Notes: generated by a model not told the origin, from the letters alone. A stretch of 38,983 nucleotides of DNA from Chitinophagales bacterium (GCA_025455685.1 JALOMB010000006.1:1-38983); one strand, 5' to 3'; positions 19,436-28,420 are shown, counted from the first letter of the stretch. Numbers and translations: made by a program.

Positions 19436-20707
19436 CTAAACATTCATTAAATCCTCAATCTCTTCTATCTCTATAGGACAGTCCAAAAGTAAATCTTCAA
19501 ACCCTTGAGATTTTGCGACAATGTCATTTTCTATTCGAACGCCAATCTGTTCTTCTGGAATATAAATTCCTGGCTCACAAGTCAAAACAGAATTTATCGG
19601 TAACTCCTCGTTGCTCTTACCTACATCGTGTACATTTAAGCCTAAAAAATGAGATACTCCATGCGGAAAATACTTTTTAACACGATTAAAGTCATTGATA
19701 TCCTCTATCAAACCTATAGATTTAAGCTCATGAGCCATGATTTTATTGCTTTCTAGATTGATATGGTTTAAGGTGTTGCCACTAACGATCAAATCACGAC
19801 ATGCTTTAAAAACATTTAGCGTGGCTTGATAAACCTGACGCTGACGCGGTGTAAACCTACCTGAAACAGGTATAGTTCGACTCAAATCAGCACAAAATAA
19901 AGAATACATCGCCCCAAAATCAAACAATATAATATCTTCTTGGTGTAGCGCTCTAAAATTATCATTATAGTGCAATACACATGAGTTCAAACCAGAAGCT
20001 ATAATAGGATGGTACGCATGAGTAGCTCGCTGTCGATGGAAAATATATGTAAGCTCTGCTTCAATTTCGTGTTCAAAAGAAAATTTTCTAAAGTTTTTTA
20101 AAATATGAATAAAAGCATCACGAGTGATTTGAGCGGCTTTTCGCATCATCTCTATCTCAAAATCACTTTTCATACTACGAAGCTTCCATAAGATAGGGGC
20201 ACTTCGATGATAATGATGCAGTGGATACTCTGTTTTTAGTTTTTGAAATTCTGTGAGATTCTTGTATGACTCATCGAAACTTTTTCGTCCGTGTTCATTG
20301 AGATTTATATAGACATCATGTGTATCAAGCATTATTTGGCTTAAAACTCTAGATAGCTCAGATGTCCACATCACAGTATCTATGCCACTTAGGGCTTTCG
20401 CTTCTTCTTGTGTATATTTATAGCCTTCCCATACGCGAATATGATCCGAGGTCTCTTTGATAAACAGAATCTCTCTAAATTTAGGATTTTTCGCTTGCGG
20501 ATAAATCACCAATACAGTCTCTTCTTGATCGATCCCTGTAAGATAGTATAAATCAGGGTCTTGCTGAAATTCCACAGTAGCATCAGCAGAGCGACTATAG
20601 ATACTCGCACTATGAAATATAGCTGCAGAATTAGGTAATAAGAGTTTTGAGAAGTTTTCTCTATTTGATTTGTGGTATTCAGAATTAGATTCTATGTAAA
20701 ACCTCAT
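19436..20707 (-). CDS. pepP: Xaa-Pro aminopeptidase (M24B metallopeptidase)
   Basis: This 423-residue enzyme removes N-terminal residues preceding proline. An aminopeptidase P N-terminal domain (about 1-130) precedes the pita-bread catalytic domain. The metal ligands are visible: Asp263 (FDFGAMYS), Asp274 (ADLSRTIPVSG), His353 (FPHGVSHFLG), Glu378 (LTCEPGIY) and Glu393 (RIEND). It is probably cytosolic, as no signal peptide is present. The start at 20707 is 2 bases after the stop of the upstream outer-membrane protein gene, so the two are co-transcribed. The gene symbol is by family resemblance. Confidence 0.95.
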   Translation of the reverse strand: MRFYIESNSEYHKSNRENFSKLLLPNSAAIFHSASIYSRSADATVEFQQDPDLYYLTGIDQEETVLVIYPQAKNPKFREILFIKETSDHIRVWEGYKYTQEEAKALSGIDTVMWTSELSRVLSQIMLDTHDVYINLNEHGRKSFDESYKNLTEFQKLKTEYPLHHYHRSAPILWKLRSMKSDFEIEMMRKAAQITRDAFIHILKNFRKFSFEHEIEAELTYIFHRQRATHAYHPIIASGLNSCVLHYNDNFRALHQEDIILFDFGAMYSLFCADLSRTIPVSGRFTPRQRQVYQATLNVFKACRDLIVSGNTLNHINLESNKIMAHELKSIGLIEDINDFNRVKKYFPHGVSHFLGLNVHDVGKSNEELPINSVLTCEPGIYIPEEQIGVRIENDIVAKSQGFEDLLLDCPIEIEEIEDLMNV

Positions 20708-20709
20708 GC

Positions 20710-21360
20710 TTAGAAATAATATCCTAAACGAGCACCAAATGCTAAATTAAAATATCTATTTGTAATATTTTCATTAAACATATTTAGATACAAGGCCTTA
20801 GTATAAATAGAAAACGATATAGCATTTAACTGATTAAATTTATTTTTGATACCTATTTCTCCCATTAACCCTGGAGAATATATATCATTGACATTTTTAA
20901 ATTCATTGTCTGATACTTGATAATTATTTCTTTCTGTGAGAATGGAATAAGTATCGGCTACATTTATCGCATTAATATAAGACAAAGTAAAGAAATAAGA
21001 AATTAGATTGTAGTTTTCTAAAGTATAAAATCTAAGTCCAATTGGAATTTCCACTAAATGAGCCGTAGAGCGAATAACATGAGAGCTATCAGAATATTGC
21101 CATGCTTGAAATCCATAATTATTATAGTTGATACCTGTTACAACACCAGCTTTACAATTAATCGGTATATTCATATCGAAGCCAAAAGTAAATCCTGTTC
21201 GCACGCCTGCTGATTGACTTTGCGCATTTTCGGCCATGAAATTTAACTCAGGTCCTCCGAGCATTCTAAAGGTAAGATCCTTGCAATCTTGAGCGAAAAA
21301 AGCTGAAGACATTATTAAAAATAGCGATGTTAGAAAATTTTTGACGTTGCAATGTTTCAT
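20710..21360 (-). CDS. Outer-membrane beta-barrel protein
   Basis: This 216-residue protein has a signal peptide (MKHCNVKNFLTSLFLIMSSA, cleaved before or near FAQ). Alternating polar/hydrophobic strands follow, and it ends in an aromatic residue (GARLGYYF), as porin-like barrels of Bacteroidota do. The family resembles the small outer-membrane beta-barrel proteins found widely in the phylum; no substrate can be assigned. I take the ATG at 21360 as start rather than the in-frame TTG at 21378, because the ATG directly precedes the signal peptide and the TTG lies inside the likely -7 promoter box. It is divergent from the GSCFA gene. Confidence 0.85.
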   Translation of the reverse strand: MKHCNVKNFLTSLFLIMSSAFFAQDCKDLTFRMLGGPELNFMAENAQSQSAGVRTGFTFGFDMNIPINCKAGVVTGINYNNYGFQAWQYSDSSHVIRSTAHLVEIPIGLRFYTLENYNLISYFFTLSYINAINVADTYSILTERNNYQVSDNEFKNVNDIYSPGLMGEIGIKNKFNQLNAISFSIYTKALYLNMFNENITNRYFNLAFGARLGYYF

Positions 21361-21366
21361 TTTAGT

Positions 21367-21374
21367 TATTTTTG
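21367..21374 (+). promoter_or_regulatory. Putative -7 box (TATTTTTG) for the GSCFA gene
   Basis: TATTTTTG on the plus strand ends 25 bases upstream of the TTG start at 21400. A TTTG lies 23 bases further upstream (21340-21343), at the long end of accepted spacing. Confidence 0.45.
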
Positions 21375-21375
21375 G

Positions 21376-21383
21376 CAAATATA
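21376..21383 (-). promoter_or_regulatory. Putative -7 box (TATATTTG) for the beta-barrel/aminopeptidase operon
   Basis: On the minus strand TATATTTG lies 15 bases upstream of the ATG at 21360. It is separated by one base from the plus-strand -7 box at 21367-21374, so the two face away from each other. No -33 match is seen. Confidence 0.45.
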
Positions 21384-21399
21384 ATAATAATTTAGTTTA

Positions 21400-22407
21400 T
21401 TGGACTTAATAAATTGTCATAACTTTGTGTTACCATTATTCCTAAATCCAACCTTTAATGTCATAGATACAAAAATCGTGCCGAGTTCAAAAATATTTTT
21501 GATTGGCTCCTGTTTTTCAGATAATATAGGCGCTCATTTCAAAAGAATCAAACTAAATACTATGTCTAATCCATTTGGTGTTTTATTTGACTCCAAAGCA
21601 ATAGCACAAACAATAAATAGAATTGTCCACAAAAAACACTTTAATGTGGAAGAGTTGTTGATAAATCAGGACACCTATTTTCATCTGCAGCTACATACGA
21701 TGTGGAATAGAATAGACCCTGAGGTTTTAATACGCCAAGTCAATCAGTGTATTGATACTACCCATGATTTTCTGCGTCAAGCGAACTTTGTCTTTGTTAC
21801 CTTAGGGAGTAGTTTTGTATATCGTCATTTGCCTTCCAATCAATTCGTGGCGAATTGTCATAAGCTTCCACAAAACCAATTTGAAAAAATTCTTTTGCCT
21901 ATTTCAGATATTTACGATTCACTTCAAAGCATAGATGAAGATTTGCACAAAATCAATGCACAAATCAAGATAATTAAAACGATATCGCCAGTTAGACATA
22001 TTCGAGATGGCGTAATTGAAAACAACAAAAGCAAAGCCCGACTCATAGAAGCGCTTCATCAAAACTTATCAGAAAATCACAATCAATATTATTTTCCTTC
22101 TTATGAAATTCTAATCGATGTGCTTAGAGACTATCGGTTTTATGATACTGATTTGGTGCATCCCAACTATCTCGCTACCAATATTGTATTTGATTATATC
22201 AAGAAATTAATGCTAGACGAGGTTTATTTGTCTGATTTTGAAGAATTTGCAAAAGTGCATGCTTCATTTCATCATCGACCTATGCTAGAACAAAATGAAA
22301 ATCATCAGAGATTTAAAAGACAAATGAAGGAAAAATGTGTACATTTGCAAGATAAATTTCCTTATTTAGATTTTAGTAATGAAATTATACATTTTAGTGG
22401 TTTCTAG
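21400..22407 (+). CDS. GSCFA-domain protein (SGNH-hydrolase-like)
   Basis: This is a 335-residue GSCFA-family protein. The defining block LIGSCFSDNIG has the presumed nucleophile Ser37. A VTLGSSFVYR block (second oxyanion element) and a C-terminal D-x-V-H-P-N motif give the expected Asp-His pair of a GDSL/SGNH-like esterase. No ATG lies near the N-terminus: the frame opens at TTG 21400, and the alternatives are GTG 21427 or GTG 21478. The TTG fits the promoter position and the usual distance of about 30 residues before GSCF. No signal peptide is seen. The polytopic membrane protein gene follows 25 bases later. The substrate is unknown; I infer acyl-ester chemistry. Confidence 0.85.
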   Translation: MDLINCHNFVLPLFLNPTFNVIDTKIVPSSKIFLIGSCFSDNIGAHFKRIKLNTMSNPFGVLFDSKAIAQTINRIVHKKHFNVEELLINQDTYFHLQLHTMWNRIDPEVLIRQVNQCIDTTHDFLRQANFVFVTLGSSFVYRHLPSNQFVANCHKLPQNQFEKILLPISDIYDSLQSIDEDLHKINAQIKIIKTISPVRHIRDGVIENNKSKARLIEALHQNLSENHNQYYFPSYEILIDVLRDYRFYDTDLVHPNYLATNIVFDYIKKLMLDEVYLSDFEEFAKVHASFHHRPMLEQNENHQRFKRQMKEKCVHLQDKFPYLDFSNEIIHFSGF

Positions 22408-22432
22408 TTATTAAATTGCATAAATTGATACT

Positions 22433-24145
22433 TTGATTTATTTTCGGTTGCTACATTTTAAAGATAAATTTTCTAGAGAATTCTGGATAGGATTTGGGAT
22501 ATGGACGTTTACCTTTTTCCTACCTTATCTAATTTTGGGTCAGGATGCCTATATTCGGGTTCATGATACGCTTGAAGGTGAGTTAGTATGGCTTAAGTTA
22601 CTAAGTGAAAGTGGCTTTTTTTATAGCTTATCGAATGAAAATAAATTATTGAATTTAATGCATGGCTTGCCGCGAAATGTATTGCCATCTGGATTTAGCT
22701 TCGTGCCAAATATGATTAATTATTTGGGGATGTATAGTGGCTATATCATGGCACAGTATTTATTGAAGACTTCTGGTTATACGGCTTTTTATTTATTAAT
22801 TCGAAGATATATGCATTTGCCTAATCTTGCAGAATGGGTCAAAGTATCAATTCCACTTATGATAACAAGCATTCAATTTTTTACCCCTTTTGGTTTAAGT
22901 ATAGTCGGAATGCCTTTAGTGGCCTTTGCTTTTTCTAGACTTTACTACAAGAAAGGAATAATTACGACCCTTATCATACTATTTTTCTTTCCGTTCTTTA
23001 GTAGCCTAGTGTGGAGTGGGATAGAACTTATCATTTTATTTAGTTTTGCTATCATTATTATAGCTTTTTATGACCGAGATCAAATTAAACACTGGATTCT
23101 TGCTTTATTGGCTTTCATTTCAGGTAGTGTATTAGCAAATATTCAATTTCTTAACGGAATGCTTTTTCTAGAAGGGTTTCGCTCCCATCGAGTTTTATAT
23201 AATACCGTGACAGATATGCCAAATTTCTGGCACTCATTGAATGAATTTCTCATGTTTTTCTTCAGCGTTCATTATCACGTTTCAATTTTCGTGTCTTTGC
23301 TCATCTTGGTCGTCTTCATGGTCGCCTATCATGGGATAGAAGCCAATAAATGGGCTCGAAATATTATGCTCGGTATTACAGCTATCGTCATATGGCAGGC
23401 ATTTTATCCATTTATAGAATATTTACTTAGAGATATTATCTTTATTAAATCCTTTCATTTCAATAGATTTGGCTTTGTACTGCCCTTCTTATGGTTGGTT
23501 TTATTGATTATATCTTTAGATATTATCGCCAAAGTGCCTAGACTAAAGAGATGGATACCGCTGATTTTAGTATCGCAGTTCTTTATTTTTATGCTTACCA
23601 ATGACGAAACCGTTCATAATTATAAAAAACTTATTGGAAAAGATAATTTCCCGAGTTATCGAGAATATTTAGCGCAAAATTTATTTCAACAAATCAAACA
23701 TGATGTCCCAATTCTCCCTCAAGACAAGACTTTGTCTATAGGATTAAGTCCTTCTATAGCTCAATTTAACGGATTATTAACCTTAGACGGATTGTTTTCT
23801 GTCTATGATTTGAACTATAAACTAGAATTCAGAAAAATATTTGAGAAGGAATTAGAGAAGGTAACCTGGGAAAGACGAGAATACTTTGACAATTGGGGTA
23901 ATCGATGTTATGTATTTCCTGCAGAGATACCTTTGGAAACTGTATCGCACTTCTTAGCTAAGCATGATAAGTTGAAGCTAAAAAATCTCGAAATCGATAT
24001 CAAACAGTTTGTCAAAATGGGTGGTAAATATATACTTTCCGCATGTGAGCTACTCAATTATCAGGAGTTAGGGATTAAGCCAAGAGGAAAATACGGTGAT
24101 ATAAATAAAGATTTTTGGATAATATATGTCTATGAAGCTCAATAA
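22433..24145 (+). CDS. Polytopic membrane protein, DUF6044/YfhO-like
   Basis: This 570-residue protein has about ten predicted membrane segments up to residue 390 and a soluble C-terminal domain of about 180 residues. The first loop (LILGQDAYIRVHDTLEGELV) with its acidic residues, followed by a long exposed loop and many helices, resembles DUF6044/YfhO-like proteins, which are thought to relate to GT-C membrane glycosyltransferases. The assignment is by pattern only. No ATG or GTG lies between the upstream stop at 22421-22423 and the first membrane segment, so TTG 22433 is the best start. It follows the GSCFA gene by 25 bases and overlaps a tiny membrane-peptide gene at its end. Together they could act in envelope or polysaccharide modification; this is inference. 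Confidence 0.75.
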   Translation: MIYFRLLHFKDKFSREFWIGFGIWTFTFFLPYLILGQDAYIRVHDTLEGELVWLKLLSESGFFYSLSNENKLLNLMHGLPRNVLPSGFSFVPNMINYLGMYSGYIMAQYLLKTSGYTAFYLLIRRYMHLPNLAEWVKVSIPLMITSIQFFTPFGLSIVGMPLVAFAFSRLYYKKGIITTLIILFFFPFFSSLVWSGIELIILFSFAIIIIAFYDRDQIKHWILALLAFISGSVLANIQFLNGMLFLEGFRSHRVLYNTVTDMPNFWHSLNEFLMFFFSVHYHVSIFVSLLILVVFMVAYHGIEANKWARNIMLGITAIVIWQAFYPFIEYLLRDIIFIKSFHFNRFGFVLPFLWLVLLIISLDIIAKVPRLKRWIPLILVSQFFIFMLTNDETVHNYKKLIGKDNFPSYREYLAQNLFQQIKHDVPILPQDKTLSIGLSPSIAQFNGLLTLDGLFSVYDLNYKLEFRKIFEKELEKVTWERREYFDNWGNRCYVFPAEIPLETVSHFLAKHDKLKLKNLEIDIKQFVKMGGKYILSACELLNYQELGIKPRGKYGDINKDFWIIYVYEAQ

Positions 24146-24260
24146 AATTAAAATTCTTGAATTGATTTTAGTATTGACTTGTATCAGTACTATTTTATTA
24201 GTAAGTGCTATATTTATAAGTTACAAAGAAAAGATTGTGAGTTTAAGAAGTTTTTTCTAA
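24126..24260 (+). CDS. Small single-pass membrane peptide (42-44 aa)
   Basis: A short reading frame overlaps the last 20 bases of the polytopic membrane protein gene and ends at TAA 24258-24260. From ATG 24126 it encodes 44 residues (42 if the ATG at 24132 is used). The layout is a basic start (KLNKIKI), one hydrophobic helix of about 20 residues (LELILVLTCISTILLVSAIF) and a basic tail. This is what a genuine small inner-membrane protein looks like, and the overlap suggests translational coupling. It could still be a chance frame in AT-rich DNA. No family is recognised. Confidence 0.5.
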   Translation: MSMKLNKIKILELILVLTCISTILLVSAIFISYKEKIVSLRSFF

Positions 24261-24274
24261 AAAGAAAAAAAAGG

Positions 24275-26812
24275 TTAATTGCCTGATTTTGCGGCGTTTC
24301 TTTTGGCTTCGAGATCTTTGCGCATTTTTTCTTTTAATGCTTGAATTTCATCCTTGGTAAACTCTACAGGATTAGGTGTTTTATCTTCTTTGGTGCCTAT
24401 TGCATTATCTGGATTAACCTGAGTAGCTTGGACTGGCTTAGTAGCTGCATCTAAAGCAGGGGAATTGACTTTAAGTGCTTCAGAAGACTCATTTGCTTTG
24501 GTTTTTGAGGACTCCACAATGTTTTTACTATTTTTATTAACCACTTTTTCAAGTTTTTCTTTAGATGAATTCACGATATCAACTGGTTTAATTTCTTTGC
24601 CACTAGCATTATTTATAGTAGAAGAGTCTAAAACAGGTTTTTTCTTTAGATTTGAATTAACGTCTTTTATTGTATCTGTGAGGATTTTGGGCACTATATT
24701 TGATTTAGTCATAGTGTCAGACTTGGTATTTTTAAGTGCAAGTTCTCTGTCTTTCTTAGCTTGTTTTTGCTTAGCAATGAAAAGCGAATCTAAATAATTC
24801 ATAGATTTATTAACCGTATCAGAAGGCTTGATAAGGGAGACTCTACTGAGCAGTTCCTTTACTTTTTCATTTTTTGGTTCGAAAACTCTATCTTTGGCTT
24901 TTTCTTCAGGAGTACGTTTGTCTTCGATTTTGCTTGGAGGCATTGCTGCTTTTTTAAGCGAAGTATTAGCTAAAGTGATTTGCGGTTTATTCAAATCCAA
25001 TGGTTTGTTAGTAGATTTAAAATCTTCAATAGTTTTGTTTTCTTTTTTCAGAGCTTTGGTTTGTAACTCTTCGATTTTTTTGGCTGGATCATCTAGTTTA
25101 ACTTCGATTTTTGAGGAGTCAAAGACTGGCGTTTTTAGGGTTGATTTAGTCGCTTTAATTTTAGGAGTTTTTATAGCAACTTCTTGAGCGATACCTGAAT
25201 CCAAATTTGTAGGGTCATTGTTTAATTTACCTTTGACCTGAAGGGTTGTATTGGTAGTTTTTGACTTAGGTTTCTCAAGATTTGCTAAGGTTTTTGGTAA
25301 TTTCTTAAAGGTATCTGAGGCTGTATTAAAGTCAGAGATACTATCTCTTAATCGAGCTTTTCTGAGCTTTTCTTCCAAAACTTTTTTAATTTTTTCTTCT
25401 CTAGAATCTTTACTTATTTTGTTTTGTTCCGAATCTATAGGGTCTATTTGATCAGTTACTTTGGTCAATTTTTCTTGCAACGGTTTAGCATTAGGTTTTT
25501 GCGATGAATTTGAAGATTTTTCTACGACTACTTCTTTGGCATTTCTAATTTTCTCTAGGAGTCTTGCATTTTCAAAATTATCTCTTTTTCTTCTATCTAC
25601 GATAAGTCCTTCTTGATTTTGAAGGGCCTCAATTCTAGCCTCATCGATCTCTGAGGATACGTTAGCCGATTGTTTTGGTTTAGAAATTGTAGCTTTGGGT
25701 TCTTTTCGGGATTTAGCGATAGAATCCATGATGCGTTTTCTATTTTCTTCGATTTGTTTTTTTCTATCTACTTGGCTATTTTTGGCTTTAATGATACTGT
25801 CAATTCTTTCTTTGTTCTTTTGAAGTAATAATTCTTGTTTCGTAGGTTTTTTGACGTTATCTTCTAAATCATTTTTTTTACTTGATTCATTAACTTTAAT
25901 TTCATCGACAGTTTTACTGATGTTTTGTTCGAATTCATTTGATTTAATGGATGCTTTGATTAATGAATCTTTGATTTTTGGGGTAGTAATTCTATTTATC
26001 GAGGTATCTATAGGGTTGCCTGGTAATTTGATATCGTTTTCCAAACGAGTAGGTACGTTTTGGATAGGTACTTTTACATCATTTACCACACCACTTAGAC
26101 TCGTGACGTTTTCGTTGATACTTTTATCTTTGGTGAGATTGGATTCTTTTTGTTTTAATTCTTTGTCATCTACTTTATTCATAAGGGTATTGCCCATGAA
26201 GAATTCATTTAAATCGAAATAAAACTTATCGAGCAAATTCTGAAAGCAAATCCACATAGCGATATTGGCACCTTGTTTATAATCTGTAATATAAGCCGGT
26301 TTCCAATTCGGTGACTTTTCATCAAACAAATAAATCTGTTCGTAATTCTTCTCAAAAACCTTACCTTTCTCAGGACTTTCGATTTTAAAAAGTACATTAT
26401 TATACACATTATATCCTTTAAGTCTGTTACTGACGACATATTGAGGATAGTGTGCCATGACTTCGGTCACCAAGAAGAAATCAGAGCCGTATTTAGATGG
26501 GTTTAACTCGACACCTGCTCTATCCAAGTCATCGTAGATTTTATTTTGGACTATTTGTTTGTATGAAACATTCCAAAAATCCTGAATAAGTTCAATTTTA
26601 ACAGTATCATTTACTTTTTTATTCCAATTCATCGATCTCAAATCTTCGACTGGTTTTATAAATAAAATAGGTTGCGTGTTTTTAAACTTAAAACTTGAAG
26701 CAGGAATATGAGGCTCAGTAGTATTGCCTTGAAGTTCTTTTTTAAGGATATTCTGTGCCTCTAGACTTAGAAATGCAATAAAAATAGACGAAAAGATGAT
26801 AATTTTTTTCAT
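24275..26812 (-). CDS. Secreted protein with a globular head and a ~630-residue charged disordered tail
   Basis: This 845-residue protein begins with a signal peptide (MKKIIIFSSIFIAFLSLEA, then Q). Residues about 20-205 look folded (aromatic-rich, FFLVTEVMAHYPQYVVSNRL, NIAMWICFQNLLDKFYFDL). From about 210 to the end the sequence is almost entirely Lys, Asp, Glu, Ser, Thr and Asn with a few Pro. It lacks long hydrophobic stretches, is interrupted by short coiled-coil-like charged segments (RKKQIEENRKRIMDSIAKSR), and ends in a Lys/Glu-rich helix. I infer a periplasmic or outer-membrane-attached protein with a long flexible arm. I recognise no family for the head. Several long frames on the opposite strand are by-products of this composition. 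It is probably monocistronic, with a -7 box at 26846-26853. Confidence 0.85.
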   Translation of the reverse strand: MKKIIIFSSIFIAFLSLEAQNILKKELQGNTTEPHIPASSFKFKNTQPILFIKPVEDLRSMNWNKKVNDTVKIELIQDFWNVSYKQIVQNKIYDDLDRAGVELNPSKYGSDFFLVTEVMAHYPQYVVSNRLKGYNVYNNVLFKIESPEKGKVFEKNYEQIYLFDEKSPNWKPAYITDYKQGANIAMWICFQNLLDKFYFDLNEFFMGNTLMNKVDDKELKQKESNLTKDKSINENVTSLSGVVNDVKVPIQNVPTRLENDIKLPGNPIDTSINRITTPKIKDSLIKASIKSNEFEQNISKTVDEIKVNESSKKNDLEDNVKKPTKQELLLQKNKERIDSIIKAKNSQVDRKKQIEENRKRIMDSIAKSRKEPKATISKPKQSANVSSEIDEARIEALQNQEGLIVDRRKRDNFENARLLEKIRNAKEVVVEKSSNSSQKPNAKPLQEKLTKVTDQIDPIDSEQNKISKDSREEKIKKVLEEKLRKARLRDSISDFNTASDTFKKLPKTLANLEKPKSKTTNTTLQVKGKLNNDPTNLDSGIAQEVAIKTPKIKATKSTLKTPVFDSSKIEVKLDDPAKKIEELQTKALKKENKTIEDFKSTNKPLDLNKPQITLANTSLKKAAMPPSKIEDKRTPEEKAKDRVFEPKNEKVKELLSRVSLIKPSDTVNKSMNYLDSLFIAKQKQAKKDRELALKNTKSDTMTKSNIVPKILTDTIKDVNSNLKKKPVLDSSTINNASGKEIKPVDIVNSSKEKLEKVVNKNSKNIVESSKTKANESSEALKVNSPALDAATKPVQATQVNPDNAIGTKEDKTPNPVEFTKDEIQALKEKMRKDLEAKRNAAKSGN

Positions 26813-26845
26813 GGTAAGGTTATATAAGCATTATATAAATACTAG

Positions 26846-26853
26846 CAAAAATA
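26846..26853 (-). promoter_or_regulatory. Putative -7 box (TATTTTTG) for the disordered secreted protein gene
   Basis: On the minus strand TATTTTTG lies 33 bases upstream of the ATG at 26812. No matching -33 TTTG is seen. Confidence 0.4.
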
Positions 26854-26933
26854 GGAATTTTTTTTTTTATGAGACGCTTTTTTTCTATTTGCTTGATTTG
26901 AAAAACCTTATATCAGTATAAATTGGTGTGTTT

Positions 26934-27566
26934 TTATTCTTTTTTAGAAGAAAAATAAGCATAAACCACTTCATTTATAGAAGCGTAAGAATTCTGTAAA
27001 TAAATTTGAATATCTTCTGGTTTGACCCAAGCTACTTTTTGAATACCTTCTTCGTGTTGTGGCTTGAATCGATCTGATTTCTTGGCATGCATTAGATACC
27101 AGACATTTCTTTTTAAAATTTTGGTGCGTTTCAGGATATAAGTATGGTAAGTATCGATGATTTTATGTAGTAATGCTTCAACTGCGATGCCTGTTTCCTC
27201 TTGAACTTCACGTATCGCTGCATCATTTTCTAATTCATTTGGTTCAATTTTACCTTTTGGTAAATCCCATTTATCATTTCGATAAATCAATAAAATTTCT
27301 TCATATTCATTGATCACGAGTCCTCCGGCAGCTTGAATCAAAGTAAACTCAGTAGTCAACTCGTTGAATAGTTTTTCTTCGTTTTCATGATAAATTATAT
27401 GATTTTTTAGCTCAGATATGCCTATTGAATCAATTATTTTTCGCAACTGTTTCTTTGACTTAAATCGATACGTTAAGGCTTTGCCAAACTTCAAAGACAT
27501 TACGTTGATTAGCGAAGGATCCTGAGACAAGAATAAATTTCTGCCAAAATGACTAATTTTATACAT
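26934..27566 (-). CDS. Nudix hydrolase
   Basis: This 210-residue protein has a perfect Nudix box (G-x5-E-x7-REVQEETGI, residues 105-127) inside a beta-alpha-beta Nudix fold (about 78-200). Such enzymes hydrolyse nucleoside diphosphates linked to another moiety; the substrate here is unknown. The extra 75-residue N-terminal region is common in Bacteroidota homologues. It starts at ATG 27566, 5 bases after the stop of the SPOR-protein gene, so they form an operon. Confidence 0.93.
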   Translation of the reverse strand: MYKISHFGRNLFLSQDPSLINVMSLKFGKALTYRFKSKKQLRKIIDSIGISELKNHIIYHENEEKLFNELTTEFTLIQAAGGLVINEYEEILLIYRNDKWDLPKGKIEPNELENDAAIREVQEETGIAVEALLHKIIDTYHTYILKRTKILKRNVWYLMHAKKSDRFKPQHEEGIQKVAWVKPEDIQIYLQNSYASINEVVYAYFSSKKE

Positions 27567-27571
27567 CGAAT

Positions 27572-28420
27572 TTATTCACCAATTTGTAAATTGCCACTTG
27601 ACATTTGATTGATAATCTTATGATTGACGCCTTTTCCTACAGGGTTCTGAGAATAATTTCCTTGGTAGCTATTGCCATTCATATTATTATAACCATTAGG
27701 GTTGAAGCTCGTAGATGCAGGATTATATGGATTGCCAAAACTGCTCGGACTAGAGACGCCAGCCAAAGCACCTGGCTCTCTGAGAATATCAAAAGTGAAA
27801 TCCTTCATTCCATTGACATACCGGGAGACAAAAGCATCTTTGAGTCCCATTTTTTTGAGTTCTTGAGCCATGGCATAGGCTTCTTGAGCTGAATTAAATC
27901 CTGTGATTTCATAAACATTCATACCGCTTTGTTGACTGACATTTAGGTACTTGGTAGTAGCAAACATGTGTGAAATATTAAACATTCTAAAGGCACCAAT
28001 CTGTACTCGATAAGGGGTAAGATGAGGCGTTAAACTGACTTGTTGCCCACCGGAAATGTGATTTGAGTTGTTTTGCTGACTGATATTCATGGTATTGCTT
28101 GCAGCGGCATTGGCTCTAGAAGCTAGTGCCTCTCGTTGTTCTTCTTTGGCCTTAATTTTGGATAAATCTGAGGTCAAGCTATCGATTTTATTTTTATATC
28201 TTCTAATTTCATCATCACAGTCTGTAGAGGTCAGCGTTAACTGATTGACTTTTTGTTGTAAGTCATTTATCCTATTGTTTTGGGCAATTTTTTGTTTGTG
28301 ATAGTCCTCCATATTAGAGAGATAAGCCTTAAGTTCTCTTTTGGTAGATGTTTTATCAAAACTCTGTGCCTTTAAATTAAGAAAAAGTGCACTACATAAA
28401 ATTAAAAAAAAATATCTCAT
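27572..28420 (-). CDS. SPOR-domain-like secreted protein with coiled coil
   Basis: This 282-residue protein has a signal peptide (MRYFFLILCSALFLNLKA, then Q), a coiled-coil segment (about 30-105) and a SPOR-like domain (about 136-205: YRVQIGAFRMF, then a helix-strand unit ending FVSRYVNG). The tail is rich in Asn, Gly, Ser and Pro. SPOR domains bind denuded peptidoglycan at division sites, so a periplasmic envelope role is likely. I chose the ATG at 28420 rather than the frame opening at 28504, because the signal peptide begins at 28420 and a -7 box (28450-28457) lies between. It is divergent from smc and followed closely by the Nudix gene. Confidence 0.85.
   Translation of the reverse strand: MRYFFLILCSALFLNLKAQSFDKTSTKRELKAYLSNMEDYHKQKIAQNNRINDLQQKVNQLTLTSTDCDDEIRRYKNKIDSLTSDLSKIKAKEEQREALASRANAAASNTMNISQQNNSNHISGGQQVSLTPHLTPYRVQIGAFRMFNISHMFATTKYLNVSQQSGMNVYEITGFNSAQEAYAMAQELKKMGLKDAFVSRYVNGMKDFTFDILREPGALAGVSSPSSFGNPYNPASTSFNPNGYNNMNGNSYQGNYSQNPVGKGVNHKIINQMSSGNLQIGE

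Noticed and set aside
24465-26222. Several long plus-strand reading frames opposite the disordered secreted protein gene
   Set aside because: They are antisense to a low-complexity Lys/Asp/Ser-rich coding region, which yields Phe/Leu/Ser-rich frames without stops. They have no protein-like organisation, and the minus-strand gene has a signal peptide and one unbroken frame.
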